Below, piece after piece: positions 20,066-28,832 of a DNA stretch of 64,000 nucleotides. How positions within the stretch are numbered: position 1 is the first letter of the stretch; every line of letters begins with the position of its first letter. The notes beneath the pieces are model-generated. The model was not told the DNA's origin. It searched no databases and saw only the letters and a program-made list of their open reading frames with translations. The stretch covers positions 1-64,000 of the forward strand of contig JAFZRF010000017.1 of the NCBI GenBank assembly GCA_017620025.1, given 5' to 3'. This DNA comes from Ruminococcus sp. (GTDB lineage: Bacteria; Bacillota; Clostridia; Oscillospirales; Ruminococcaceae). The position numbers were made by a program, and so were the translations under genes.

Positions 20066-20122
20066 GCCCTCATTCTCCTGATATGTTAAATCAAAAAAAT
20101 ATTTATTTTTCAAAAAAAGCTA

Positions 20123-20151
20123 TTGACAACACCCCCTTGCTGTGATATAAT
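20123..20151 (+). promoter_or_regulatory. promoter of the tRNA cluster
   Basis: TTGACA (20123-20128), 17 nt, TATAAT (20146-20151) with extended TGTGA: near-consensus, as expected for stable RNA. Confidence 0.85.
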
Positions 20152-20192
20152 AATTAAGTCGCAGGTCACTAAAGAGCCTGTGAAAAAAGCGT

Positions 20193-20268
20193 GGGGGTTT
20201 AGCTCAGCTGGGAGAGCATCTGCCTTACAAGCAGAGGGTCACAGGTTCGAGCCCTGTAGTCCCCACCA
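20193..20268 (+). tRNA. tRNA-Val (anticodon TAC)
   Basis: A 76-nt cloverleaf. Anticodon arm CTGCC-TTACAAG-type loop with TAC, T arm with GGTTCGAGCC, acceptor GGGGGTT/AGTCCCC with two wobbles, discriminator A and encoded CCA. Confidence 0.95.
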
Positions 20269-20275
20269 CCTTTTT

Positions 20276-20352
20276 GGCCCGGTAGCTCAGTTGGTTAGAG
20301 CGCCGCCCTGTCACGGCGGAGGTCGTGAGTTCGAGCCTCATCCGGGTCGCCA
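20276..20352 (+). tRNA. tRNA-Asp (anticodon GTC)
   Basis: 77 nt. Anticodon stem CCGCC/GGCGG with loop CTGTCAC, acceptor GGCCCGG/CCGGGTC, discriminator G, encoded CCA. Seven nt after tRNA-Val. Confidence 0.96.
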
Positions 20353-20355
20353 AAA

Positions 20356-20431
20356 GCGGATTTAGCTCATCTGGTAGAGCGCCACCTTGCCAAGGTGGAG
20401 GTAGCGAGTTCGAGCCTCGTAATCCGCTCCA
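20356..20431 (+). tRNA. tRNA-Gly (anticodon GCC)
   Basis: 76 nt. Anticodon stem CCACC/GGTGG with loop TTGCCAA, acceptor GCGGATT/AATCCGC, encoded CCA. Three nt after tRNA-Asp. Confidence 0.96.
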
Positions 20432-20438
20432 TTTTTTC

Positions 20439-20512
20439 GGCGCTATAGCCAAGTGGTAAGGCGTGGGTCTGCAACACCCTGATCCCCAGTTCAAATCTGG
20501 GTGGCGCCTCCA
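20439..20512 (+). tRNA. tRNA-Cys (anticodon GCA)
   Basis: 74 nt. Anticodon loop CTGCAAC in a GGGT/ACCC stem, acceptor GGCGCTA/TGGCGCC type, encoded CCA. Last gene of the cluster. Confidence 0.94.
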
Positions 20513-20576
20513 AAACTCACGCATAAGCGTGAGTTTTTTCTTTTATGTGCAACGCAGCTCCGGCTGCGTTTTTCTT
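20513..20576 (+). terminator. two consecutive terminators after the tRNA cluster
   Basis: First AAACTCACGC-ataa-GCGTGAGTTT plus TTTT (20513-20540), then AACGCAGC-tccg-GCTGCGTT plus TTTC (20551-20574). Confidence 0.88.
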
Positions 20577-20593
20577 TTGTTCATATTTTTTGC

Positions 20594-20622
20594 TTGACTT
20601 TAATTTGGTCAAATGGTATAAT
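20594..20622 (+). promoter_or_regulatory. promoter of the EAL gene
   Basis: TTGACT (20594-20599), 17 nt, TATAAT (20617-20622). Confidence 0.8.
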
Positions 20623-20657
20623 ATTTCTAACAGCATCCTTTTTAGGGAGGTGGACAA

Positions 20658-22571
20658 ATGCTTGCTCAGTTTCAGCCATATATTCCGCATTACAGCTATG
20701 TCGGCGATATAGTTGTTATCGCTCTGTGCATAGTCATTCTTATTCTGCTCCGCCAGACTTTCCTGCGAAAGAATTCAAGATTCCGCATCCTGCTCGCTCT
20801 TATCGCACTCCTTTGCGGTGCCGCCTATTGCAGCCTGATGTACCATTCCAGTCTCGAGCAGGGAGGAAACCATCTCTACATCCATCTTTTCAGACTTGGT
20901 CATAACCTCCTTCTGACCATAGTGCTCGATTTGTACATACAATACCTTCATGAGCCGCTATGGGTACCGAACAGTGTAAACCGGCAATACCTCTATGTTT
21001 CTGTCATTTCGCTGGTGATCATCATCGGAGTCGACTTTCTCCTCTGGAAGACGCAGCTCGGATTTTATATAGACAACGACGGTATGGCTCATTCCGGCTT
21101 CAACGTCTTCATCATCCTGTACGTACTTTTCACAGTCTCGCTTTTCTTCATAATCATCAAGCACCGAAGCAGGATTATCAGACATATCTTCTACGGACTG
21201 ATCGCCGTCAATATCCTTTCGATCATACTGCTCTCTATCCAGGGCTTCTTCAATAACACTTCCTTCACAACCGTATCCTTCACACTTCCGGCTATCTGCA
21301 TCATTTTCATGTTCCACCCGAACCCTTATGATATAGATACCGGCGCAGTCTCCGGCACATACCTGAACAGCGAGCTCTCAGACTGCCTCTCAAAGGGCAA
21401 GGATCTCCTCCTTATGCGCTGCACGATGAAGGACTTCTCTTCAAACATCAGGAAGTCACCGGAACTGAGGCATGAATATCACAAGTTCTTCCGGCAGAAC
21501 GTCAAGAAGGGCATCCTTTACCACATCTCCGAGGATACAGTCCTCCTCACACTGAGGAAGCAGCACAATGTGGACTATGAAAAGCTCATGGCCCGCATGA
21601 TCTACGACTTCAACCAGAAGTACACGCAGTTCAACATGGATTACAAGATCCTCTTCATGGAGACTACCACTGAGGTAATCGGCCACGAAGACTACACCAA
21701 GATACTCGATTTCATCGATCAGAAGATGTCATTCAACGAGACTCACCGGGTATCGAGCGAGGATATCCTCGAATTCTACGACAGCTGCTACATCCTCAGT
21801 CAGCTTGAGGACATCGCAGCACAGCGCAATCCCGATGACGAGCGTGTTGTTGTATACTGCCAGCCGGTGCGCAACCTCGAGACCGGAATGTTCGATACCG
21901 CCGAAGCGCTGATGCGTCTCGACCTTCCGAAGGTCGGTATCGTATACCCGGATCAGTTCATACACCTTGCCGAACAGAACAATATCATCCACTGGCTCAG
22001 TATGGTAATGCTCAGCAAGACCTGTGCGGTGATCAGCGATTTCCTCGACGAGGGACTCGACATCAAGCGCATATCCGTAAACTTCTCCGTTCTTGATATC
22101 CGTTACGATTCGTTCTGCACGGAGGTCAAGAGCATAATCGACCGGAACGATATCCCCTATGACAAGATCGCCGTTGAGATCACCGAGAGCCGCAGCGACG
22201 CAGACTTCAACGTCATGAAGCAGCGTGTGCTCCAGCTCAGGGAGCTCGGCATCAAGTTCTACCTCGACGATTTCGGCACAGGCTACTCCAACTTCGAGAG
22301 GATCATGGAGATACCCTTCGATATCATCAAGTTCGACCGTTCTCTTCTTATCGAATCAAAGAAGGATGATTCTTCCCACTTCATGGTATCAACCTTCGCC
22401 GCAATGTTCGACAAGCTCAACTACTCCGTCCTTTTTGAGGGAGTTGAAAACGACGAGGACGAGGAGCATTGCAGGAAGATGAGAGTCAAGTACCTCCAGG
22501 GCTTCAATTACTCCAAACCGATACCGATAGAGAAGCTCAGAAAGTTCCTCAGGAACGTACCGATACGATAA
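20658..22571 (+). CDS. 7TM protein with degenerate GGDEF-like region and EAL phosphodiesterase domain
   Basis: Membrane c-di-GMP phosphodiesterase candidate of 637 aa. Seven TM helices fill about residues 10-220. A middle region (about 225-370) has the position of a GGDEF domain but no GG[DE]EF motif. The C-terminal EAL domain keeps its key motifs: the EAL of AEALMRL, NFSVLD, EITES, DDFGTGYSN, KFDRSL, EGVE and LQGF, so hydrolysis of c-di-GMP to pGpG is likely. RBS GGGAGG 7 nt before the ATG. Own promoter and terminator. It is the opposite activity to the GGDEF proteins at 33069 and 55749. Confidence 0.9.
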   Translation: MLAQFQPYIPHYSYVGDIVVIALCIVILILLRQTFLRKNSRFRILLALIALLCGAAYCSLMYHSSLEQGGNHLYIHLFRLGHNLLLTIVLDLYIQYLHEPLWVPNSVNRQYLYVSVISLVIIIGVDFLLWKTQLGFYIDNDGMAHSGFNVFIILYVLFTVSLFFIIIKHRSRIIRHIFYGLIAVNILSIILLSIQGFFNNTSFTTVSFTLPAICIIFMFHPNPYDIDTGAVSGTYLNSELSDCLSKGKDLLLMRCTMKDFSSNIRKSPELRHEYHKFFRQNVKKGILYHISEDTVLLTLRKQHNVDYEKLMARMIYDFNQKYTQFNMDYKILFMETTTEVIGHEDYTKILDFIDQKMSFNETHRVSSEDILEFYDSCYILSQLEDIAAQRNPDDERVVVYCQPVRNLETGMFDTAEALMRLDLPKVGIVYPDQFIHLAEQNNIIHWLSMVMLSKTCAVISDFLDEGLDIKRISVNFSVLDIRYDSFCTEVKSIIDRNDIPYDKIAVEITESRSDADFNVMKQRVLQLRELGIKFYLDDFGTGYSNFERIMEIPFDIIKFDRSLLIESKKDDSSHFMVSTFAAMFDKLNYSVLFEGVENDEDEEHCRKMRVKYLQGFNYSKPIPIEKLRKFLRNVPIR

Positions 22572-22580
22572 TGTACATAC

Positions 22581-22612
22581 AAGCGGCAGGCATTTGTCCT
22601 GCCGCTTTTATT
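22581..22612 (+). terminator. terminator of the EAL gene
   Basis: AAGCGGCAGG-catttgt-CCTGCCGCTT followed by TTATTT. Confidence 0.88.
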
Positions 22613-22640
22613 TCTATATTTTAATTATTTCTCCAAGCCC

Positions 22641-22669
22641 TTGAAATCGTCATTGCATTGTGATATAAT
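22641..22669 (+). promoter_or_regulatory. promoter of purA
   Basis: TTGAAA (22641-22646), 17 nt, TATAAT (22664-22669), with the same TGTGA extension as the tRNA promoter. Confidence 0.78.
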
Positions 22670-22741
22670 TAATTGTAAGTGTGCATATGCGCCTTTATGG
22701 CGCTGCTCACGCAATCTATTATTATGAAAAGAGGAAATACA

Positions 22742-24016
22742 ATGCCTGCAAATATTGTTGTCGGAACTCAGTGGGGCGACGAGGGTAAGGGTAAGATCAT
22801 CGATATCATCTCTTCCCGTGCCGATGTGGTAGTTCGCTCTCAGGGCGGTAACAACGCCGGTCACACAGTAGTAAACAACGGTGAGGTATACAAGCTCCAC
22901 CTTATCCCCTCTGGTATCCTTTACAAGGACACCCTCTGCCTTATCGGCGCAGGTGTGGTTCTTGACCCGAAGGACTTCATCGGCGAGCTTGACAGCCTCG
23001 AGGCAAGAGGCATCTCCACAGCAAATCTCAAGATCGATCCCCGTGCTCAGATCGTTATGCCCTGGCATATAGCCCTTGACGGTCTCTCAGAGGCTTTCAG
23101 AGGCGGCAAGGACATCGGTACAACAAAGAGAGGTATCGGTCCGGCTTATATGGACAAGTATGAGCGCTGCGGCATCCGTATGTACGATCTTACTCATCCC
23201 GAGGTCCTCGCTGAGAAGATCCAGGCTACCGGAAAGCTCAAGAACAAGATAATCACAGACGTTTACGGCGGCGAGGCTTTCGATCTTGACGCTGTTACAG
23301 CTGAGTATACAGAGTACGGCAAGAGACTCCTCCCCTACATGGACGATGTATCCGTACTCACATTCGAGGCAGACAAGGCCGGCAAGACCATCATGTTCGA
23401 GGGTGCTCAGGCTACTCTGCTTGATATCGACTTCGGAACCTACCCCTACGTTACCTCCTCACACCCCCTGTCCGCAGGTGTATGCGTAGGTACAGGCGTA
23501 GGCCCCAAGGTTATCACAAACATCATCGGCGTGGCAAAGGCTTATACTACCCGTGTCGGCAAGGGACCCTTCCCGACAGAGCTCGATGACGAGATAGGCG
23601 ATCAGATCAGAAACGTCGGCGGCGAGTTCGGTACAACAACAGGCCGTCCGAGAAGAACCGGCTGGTTCGATGCTGTTATCGTTCGTCACTCTGTAAGAGT
23701 AAACGGTCTTGACAGCCTTGCTATCAACAAGCTCGATACACTCGCAGGCATCGACACTCTCAAGATGTGCGTAGCCTACAAGATGCCCGACGGCAGAGTT
23801 ATCGAGAATTTCCCGCCCACACTCGAAGAGCTCGAGGGATGCGAGCCGGTATACGAGGAATTCCCCGGATTCACCGAGGATATCTCCGGCTGCCGCAGCT
23901 TCAGCGAGCTTCCCGAAAACTGCCAGAGCTATATCAAGCGCCTTGAGGAGCTTGTAGGCTGCCCTGTAAGCATGGTAGGCGTAGGCCCTGACAGATCTCA
24001 GATACTCGAAAGATAA
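22742..24016 (+). CDS. purA: adenylosuccinate synthetase
   Basis: Joins IMP and aspartate using GTP, the first step from IMP to AMP. 424 aa, start at ATG 22742 with AGAGGAA upstream. The N-terminal GTQWGDEGKGKIID loop, NNAGHTVV, GTTKRGIGPAY, the FEGAQATLLDIDFGTYPYVT stretch and GTTTGRPRRTGWFDA are all intact. Followed after 26 nt by a secreted transglutaminase-dockerin gene with no terminator between. Confidence 0.97.
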   Translation: MPANIVVGTQWGDEGKGKIIDIISSRADVVVRSQGGNNAGHTVVNNGEVYKLHLIPSGILYKDTLCLIGAGVVLDPKDFIGELDSLEARGISTANLKIDPRAQIVMPWHIALDGLSEAFRGGKDIGTTKRGIGPAYMDKYERCGIRMYDLTHPEVLAEKIQATGKLKNKIITDVYGGEAFDLDAVTAEYTEYGKRLLPYMDDVSVLTFEADKAGKTIMFEGAQATLLDIDFGTYPYVTSSHPLSAGVCVGTGVGPKVITNIIGVAKAYTTRVGKGPFPTELDDEIGDQIRNVGGEFGTTTGRPRRTGWFDAVIVRHSVRVNGLDSLAINKLDTLAGIDTLKMCVAYKMPDGRVIENFPPTLEELEGCEPVYEEFPGFTEDISGCRSFSELPENCQSYIKRLEELVGCPVSMVGVGPDRSQILER

Positions 24017-24042
24017 ACACTCCCCCATAAAAAGGAGGCGTT

Positions 24043-25197
24043 ATGAAAAGGCGACCGCTCCTTATGGCACGCATAGCCGCCGCCGTTATCGCTGCCTGTT
24101 CAGTTGTCTGTACAGTCAGTCTTCCGGTATGCAGCTATGTATGTACCTATGCTGCTTCAAACGTCACAGAGGCAGGCGCCGAGCTGAGAGAACATCTCAG
24201 GGCGCATGACGAGAATTTTACTGTGACCTTCACCGGCAGCGATACCATCAATGAGACCTATGTTGACAGAATGTTTGAAACAGCCCTTGCAGAGACAGGA
24301 AGGGGCACCGACGGAGACTACATCCGCTATGGAATCTACTCCCTGGGCTATGCCCCGGTAGTAACAAACTTCAGGGTCAGCGGGCTCGAGTTCTCGGTCG
24401 TCTATACCTCAACAGCCGCTCAGGAGGCTTCTCTCAATAACGCCATAGCTTCTGCCGAGTCGCAGCTCGCTCTCAGCAGCAAGAACGATTATGAGAAGGT
24501 GAGCGCTGTATACAGCTATATCACTTCCCATGTGACCTACGGAAAATCAGGCGAAACTGAACTCTTTTCCGCATACTCCGCCCTTGTCAACGGCAAGGCA
24601 GTATGTCAGGGAGTCGCTCAGCTGATGTACAGGATGCTCACCGATGCCGGTCTTTCATGCCGTATAATCCCCGGCTACGGCAACGGCGGAGATCACGCCT
24701 GGAACATCGTATCCGTCGGCGGGAAGTACTACTACATAGATGCGACCTGGGATCTTCAGACAAAACCGGAGCGTTACAGCTTCTTCCTCAGGGGAAGCAG
24801 CGATCTCGATGAGATCGGCAATTCAAACACGCATTCGCTCGGGGACTGGAGCAACCTTGATCCAACACTTTACTCCGATTACAGGAGAGGCGATTTCTTC
24901 AGCCGCTACCAGCTGTCCACTGTCGCCTACTCAAAGGCACCGGCTTCTCAGGCATCTCCCGGCGACGTCAACGGTGACGGCCTCGTCGATTCAAACGATG
25001 CCACAGCCGTTATGGACGAATACGCCTCACTTTCCACTACCGGTCTCTCGCTGTTCAACGCACGTCAGCGCGCAGCCGGCGATGCAGACGGAAACGGTCT
25101 GGTGGATTCCAATGACGCTTCACTGATACTTATGTACTATACCTACGCCTCAACCGGAGGAACTCTTCCGCTCGACCGGTTCAGGGCTACTATATGA
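24043..25197 (+). CDS. secreted transglutaminase-like protein with C-terminal dockerin
   Basis: 384 aa. Signal peptide or N-terminal anchor (about 8-38), a transglutaminase/protease-like core with Cys in GKAVCQGVAQLMY, His in GDHAWNIV and Asp in YYIDATWDL forming the expected Cys-His-Asp triad. The C terminus (about 305-375) has two calcium-loop repeats, GDVNGDGLVDSNDATAV and GDADGNGLVDSNDASLI, a type I dockerin pattern that would attach it to a cohesin scaffold. RBS AAGGAGG. The true reaction (peptidase or cross-linking) cannot be decided. Confidence 0.88.
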   Translation: MKRRPLLMARIAAAVIAACSVVCTVSLPVCSYVCTYAASNVTEAGAELREHLRAHDENFTVTFTGSDTINETYVDRMFETALAETGRGTDGDYIRYGIYSLGYAPVVTNFRVSGLEFSVVYTSTAAQEASLNNAIASAESQLALSSKNDYEKVSAVYSYITSHVTYGKSGETELFSAYSALVNGKAVCQGVAQLMYRMLTDAGLSCRIIPGYGNGGDHAWNIVSVGGKYYYIDATWDLQTKPERYSFFLRGSSDLDEIGNSNTHSLGDWSNLDPTLYSDYRRGDFFSRYQLSTVAYSKAPASQASPGDVNGDGLVDSNDATAVMDEYASLSTTGLSLFNARQRAAGDADGNGLVDSNDASLILMYYTYASTGGTLPLDRFRATI

Positions 25198-25212
25198 TAC
25201 GAGGTGAATACT

Positions 25213-26328
25213 ATGAATGATGACAACATCTACGGAACAACGGGTCTCGATGATTTCGATTATACTCCCCCTGAGCCGAAAAAAGAAGGCCCCACGGGAG
25301 TATCCGCACCGGTACTCGATGATTTCGGCTACTCCGCACCCGCTGCCAGGAAGGACGGCCCGACAGGAGTTTCAGCTCCAGTTCTTGATGACATGGATGT
25401 GTATACTCCTTCCTACGGCGACAAGAAGGGCGCTCCGACAGGAGTTGCCGCTCCCGTACTCGATGACGACACCTACTCCTACAGCAAGCCCGCAGAGCCG
25501 CAGAAGCTGATACTCAGTGACCAGGATATCATCGACGGACTTACGCCGGAGCTCAAGGAGCGTTTCGATACCCTCACAGCAGATCAGCAGCAGAAGATAA
25601 TCGAGATGCGCCGCTCACAGCTCGGAGCCGAGGCTCCCGCACCGCAGGTAAGCGCTGCAATACTCGATGACGAGGACAGCTATACTCCTCCCCCGAAGGC
25701 TGAGGAGCCCGCAAAGCCGGCTGAACCTCTTACCGCTCCCATACTCGATGAGGAGCCCGAGCCTCCGAAGTACGTTCCGAAGTATGTTGACGAAGACCTC
25801 GAGAATGCCAAGAAGCAGGGCGCAAAGGCTGCTGTATCCTCCGGTCTCGTACAGGAGCAGAAGGACTCCAAGGAGAGTCTCCGCATGATGCTCGAGCTCA
25901 AGGAAGAGCGCCGTGCAGATCTCGCAAAGAAGGGCTTCAAGCTCCTCCTGGTTACTGCGCTTATCGGAATAATTGCTGCCGTTGCATTCGGTCTTCTCTA
26001 TTCGGGCACAGTATTCAAGTGCGACAGTCTCGGCGGTTTCTCTGAGAAGGTAAGCGATTCCTCCGCTATCATCGCCGTACTCATGGCAGTCAGCGGCCTT
26101 ACTCTTCTCTCCGGATTCGGCGCATTCAAGTCACTCACATCTTTCATATACATTATATCAGGCTTGCTGCAGATCTTCCCGGGTCTTGCAATGATACCGC
26201 AGTACGAAGGCAACCTGGTACTTGTAATCCTTCTTTATGCAGTCGCGCTCCTCGGCACCATCGGAGTTATCGTTATGCTCTCAGCCAGCGAGGCAGTCGG
26301 CGCATACTTCAGCAAAAACAGCAGGTAA
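25213..26328 (+). CDS. Pro-rich repeat protein with four-TM C-terminal domain
   Basis: Unrecognised protein of 371 aa. The N-terminal 200 residues are disordered-looking and carry repeats of PTGVSAPVLDD (three good copies, two degenerate such as VSAAILDDED and LTAPILDEE), separated by Pro/Lys linkers. A charged helical region (about 195-235) leads to about four TM helices (about 237-365). The ATG at 25213 is preferred over an in-frame GTG at 25204 because GAGGTG lies 6 nt upstream of it. It follows the dockerin-transglutaminase gene by 15 nt. The repeats look like short linear binding motifs facing the cytoplasm. Confidence 0.8.
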   Translation: MNDDNIYGTTGLDDFDYTPPEPKKEGPTGVSAPVLDDFGYSAPAARKDGPTGVSAPVLDDMDVYTPSYGDKKGAPTGVAAPVLDDDTYSYSKPAEPQKLILSDQDIIDGLTPELKERFDTLTADQQQKIIEMRRSQLGAEAPAPQVSAAILDDEDSYTPPPKAEEPAKPAEPLTAPILDEEPEPPKYVPKYVDEDLENAKKQGAKAAVSSGLVQEQKDSKESLRMMLELKEERRADLAKKGFKLLLVTALIGIIAAVAFGLLYSGTVFKCDSLGGFSEKVSDSSAIIAVLMAVSGLTLLSGFGAFKSLTSFIYIISGLLQIFPGLAMIPQYEGNLVLVILLYAVALLGTIGVIVMLSASEAVGAYFSKNSR

Positions 26329-26348
26329 AATTCTAATAAGCTCGAAAG

Positions 26349-26382
26349 CTGCTTCAGTTCCAGTCTGAAGCAGTTTTCTTTA
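26349..26382 (+). terminator. terminator of the purA operon
   Basis: CTGCTTCAG-ttccagt-CTGAAGCAG followed by TTTTCTTT. Confidence 0.85.
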
Positions 26383-26467
26383 TACCCTCTTTTCGGCTTA
26401 TTACCGTGCTTTTAGCCGAAAATCACGTTCCATGCCATGAAATTTTAGTGAAAGGACTAAAAAATCA

Positions 26468-26496
26468 CTTGACAAGTCTATGGAAATATCATATAA
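26468..26496 (+). promoter_or_regulatory. promoter of pspA
   Basis: TTGACA (26468-26473), 17 nt, TATAAT (26491-26496). Confidence 0.85.
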
Positions 26497-26576
26497 TTAT
26501 ATCAGCGGCGGCGATGGGGTTGCCGCTGCATAATAACTATCATTCATTCTATTACCATGAAGGAGGATTTAAAGAA

Positions 26577-27320
26577 ATGGGTGTATTTTCAAGACTTGCA
26601 GACCTGCTGAAATCAAACGTTAACGATCTTATTGACAGGGCAGAAGACCCTGAGAAGATGGTCAAGCAGATCATCGTTGATATGCAGAAGGAGCTCAATG
26701 ACAATACTCAGAAGTACGGCAAGGCAAAGGCAAGCGAGAGACTTGCTGAGAAGAAGTACCAGGAGGCTGTAAAGGTTTCAGCCAACTGGGAGGCTAAGGC
26801 TAAGGCCGCTCTTTCCAGAGGCGATCAGGAGCTTGCAAAGAAGGCTCTCGAGCGCAAGGTAAAGGCTGACGAGGATGTTGCAAGCTACAAGGAGATGTTC
26901 GATTCTATCTCTGACCAGACCGAGGCTATCGGCAATCAGGTAGAGGTTCTCAAGCAGAAGCTCGACGAGGCTAAGTCACGTCAGGCTATGCTCATCGCAC
27001 GTTCTCAGATGGCAGATACAAAGAAGCAGCTCGCTCAGGCTCAGGGCGGATTCGATGCTTCAAGCGCTATGGAGAAGTTCAACCGTATGGAAGAGAAGGT
27101 TCAGCGCAAGGAAGCTGAAGCTGATGCATTTACTGAGATCGCAGGCAACGGCGGCGAGGAGTCAGAGCTTCAGGAGTCATTCCAGCAGATCGAGACAGAC
27201 GCTAAGGTTGATGCAGAGCTTGCACGTCTCCTGGCTGAGATGGACGGTGTTCCCGAGCAGGCAAGCGACCTCCAGGGCGCTGCTGACGACGAGGAGATCG
27301 AAGTATCCGATAACGAATAA
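26577..27320 (+). CDS. pspA: PspA/IM30 family membrane-stress protein
   Basis: Coiled-coil ESCRT-III-like protein of 247 aa expected to bind and stabilise the inner face of the membrane. The N-terminal amphipathic helix MGVFSRLADLLKSNVNDLID is followed by RAEDPEKMVKQ and a long alpha-helical region rich in Lys/Glu/Ala to about residue 215, then an acidic tail. ATG 26577 has AGGAGG 8 nt upstream. A 56-aa membrane protein gene follows in the same transcript. Confidence 0.93.
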   Translation: MGVFSRLADLLKSNVNDLIDRAEDPEKMVKQIIVDMQKELNDNTQKYGKAKASERLAEKKYQEAVKVSANWEAKAKAALSRGDQELAKKALERKVKADEDVASYKEMFDSISDQTEAIGNQVEVLKQKLDEAKSRQAMLIARSQMADTKKQLAQAQGGFDASSAMEKFNRMEEKVQRKEAEADAFTEIAGNGGEESELQESFQQIETDAKVDAELARLLAEMDGVPEQASDLQGAADDEEIEVSDNE

Positions 27321-27332
27321 AGAAGGTTTATT

Positions 27333-27503
27333 ATGAACAGCAAGAAGAATGCTATCACTCCGCACAAGGTCCTGAGTATGTTCCTTCCCATTGTCGGAGC
27401 TGTATTCATAGCGGTAAGCTCTATACTCTACATACTCTACAAGAGCTGGAGCAACAGGGTTTATCTTGAACAATGGAAGGATTATGAGGACTGCGGAGTC
27501 TGA
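27333..27503 (+). CDS. small single-TM protein downstream of pspA
   Basis: 56-aa protein, MNSKKNAITPHKVL at its start and WKDYEDCGV at its end, with one TM helix (about 16-36) and an aromatic/acidic C-terminal tail. It begins 12 nt after the pspA stop with AGAAGG about 7 nt before ATG and is followed directly by a terminator, so it is the last gene of the pspA transcript. In other bacteria PspA works with small membrane partners (PspB/PspC); no sequence similarity to them is visible, but the position suggests a partner. Confidence 0.7.
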   Translation: MNSKKNAITPHKVLSMFLPIVGAVFIAVSSILYILYKSWSNRVYLEQWKDYEDCGV

Positions 27504-27515
27504 TAAAAAACACTG

Positions 27516-27542
27516 ACGGGAGGCATTGCGCCTCCCGTTTCC
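27516..27542 (+). terminator. terminator of the pspA transcript
   Basis: ACGGGAGGC-attgc-GCCTCCCGT then TTTCC. Confidence 0.82.
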
Positions 27543-27547
27543 TTATA

Positions 27548-27584
27548 CAAAAAAATGCGCCCTGAGATATGTCTATCCCAGGGC
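27548..27584 (-). terminator. terminator of the ROK regulator
   Basis: GCCCTG (27559-27564) pairs with CAGGGC (27579-27584); on the minus strand seven T follow. Confidence 0.65.
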
Positions 27585-27611
27585 CGCTTTCATGTTTTCT
27601 ATTCTCTTATC

Positions 27612-28832
27612 TTACTGCATACCGCCTCTGATAAAGAAGTTATCCTGGATGATGAGTGCACATCCGCCGAGGAAATTGTTCTTTCCGTCAAGCTTGCTGA
27701 GCACTACTCTGTCAGCGATCTCCTCGCTTACGAGACGGATCATCTCACGCTTGATGTAGTCGAACTGCTTCTCGTTGAGGTGATAGTTGTGGAGTACTAT
27801 CTTCTTTGCAAAGTGGCTGATGGCAAGGTTGTTGATAAGAACGGTATACTTAGCGATAAGTCCGTCAACAACTGTCTTTACAGGCTCCTCGCCTCTCATA
27901 AGAGCTGCGAATACAGTATCTGTATTGATCTTGCTCTTGTCGCCCTCTGTCAGCTCATACAGCATAGGTGTCTTGTCCTTGGAGTAGATCTCGTAGAACG
28001 CACTGAGCATTGCTGTACGTGAGAGCTCAGCCTTTACGGAGCCGTTGGGATAACCCTCGTATGCTCTTCCGTCGGGATTAACGATGTACTTCTCGATCAT
28101 AGATGTGTAGGAGACGTAATCGTTTGAAAGCTCGTTCTTGTTTACGATAGCAAGATTAACCTGGTTGCCGTTGTGCAGGAAGGCTGTATTGGTCTGATAA
28201 CCGTTCTGGATACGGAAATCGTTGCTTGCAAGCGCCATAAGACCGATAGCGTTTCCGCAGTGGATATCTATATCAAGGCCGCTCTGGAGCTTGTCGATAA
28301 AGTTCGTGAAATCAAGCACGCCGTCCTTGTAGAATATCTTCAGCTTGCCCCACATAGAGGGTACAACGCCTACGCCGAGACCGAGTATCTTGTCCTTTGT
28401 GAGGGCACTGTTCTCAATCATGGTGTTGCTGGTCTTGATTATGTAATTGATGATGTCCTTGCTTGTTGTTCTCTCATCAATTACCATGCTGGACTTGTCG
28501 AGTACCTCTGAGTTGAGGTTTGTAAGTCCGATGCTTACTTCCTTCTCGTCAACTGTTGCGCCGAGTGCAAAACGGCTGTTCACATTGATATCTATAAGTA
28601 TCTTTCTTCTGCCCTTCTGGAGCTTCTCGGTATTTACAGGCGCTTCACCGATCTCCACAAGTACTCCTTCTTCTATCATTTCATTTGTAATGATAGTAAC
28701 TGCTGCTCTGGTTATCTCCAGTGCGCTTGCAACATCGACTCTTGATATGGGGCCGGCTTCCCTGATGACCCTGAGTATCTGCATACGGTTGCGGCGCTTG
28801 AGATCGAGCTTGCTGATTCCTCTTTTTTCCAT
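27612..28832 (-). CDS. ROK-family transcriptional regulator
   Basis: Sugar-responsive repressor type, 406 aa. The N-terminal winged helix (about 15-75, with GPISRVDVASALEITRAAVT) is followed by a ROK sugar-kinase-like fold containing GLGVGVVPSMWGK. The usual ROK zinc motif CxCGxxGC is not visible and the kinase nucleotide-binding parts look weak, so it is likely a regulator without kinase activity. No transport or catabolic operon sits beside it, so its targets are elsewhere. The AT-rich 205-bp region upstream holds a TATACT -10 candidate. Confidence 0.87.
   Translation of the reverse strand: MEKRGISKLDLKRRNRMQILRVIREAGPISRVDVASALEITRAAVTIITNEMIEEGVLVEIGEAPVNTEKLQKGRRKILIDINVNSRFALGATVDEKEVSIGLTNLNSEVLDKSSMVIDERTTSKDIINYIIKTSNTMIENSALTKDKILGLGVGVVPSMWGKLKIFYKDGVLDFTNFIDKLQSGLDIDIHCGNAIGLMALASNDFRIQNGYQTNTAFLHNGNQVNLAIVNKNELSNDYVSYTSMIEKYIVNPDGRAYEGYPNGSVKAELSRTAMLSAFYEIYSKDKTPMLYELTEGDKSKINTDTVFAALMRGEEPVKTVVDGLIAKYTVLINNLAISHFAKKIVLHNYHLNEKQFDYIKREMIRLVSEEIADRVVLSKLDGKNNFLGGCALIIQDNFFIRGGMQ

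Noticed and set aside
20225..20524. 99-aa minus-strand ORF over the tRNA genes
   Set aside because: It is antisense to tRNA-Val, -Asp, -Gly and -Cys; such translated tRNA shadows are a familiar annotation error.
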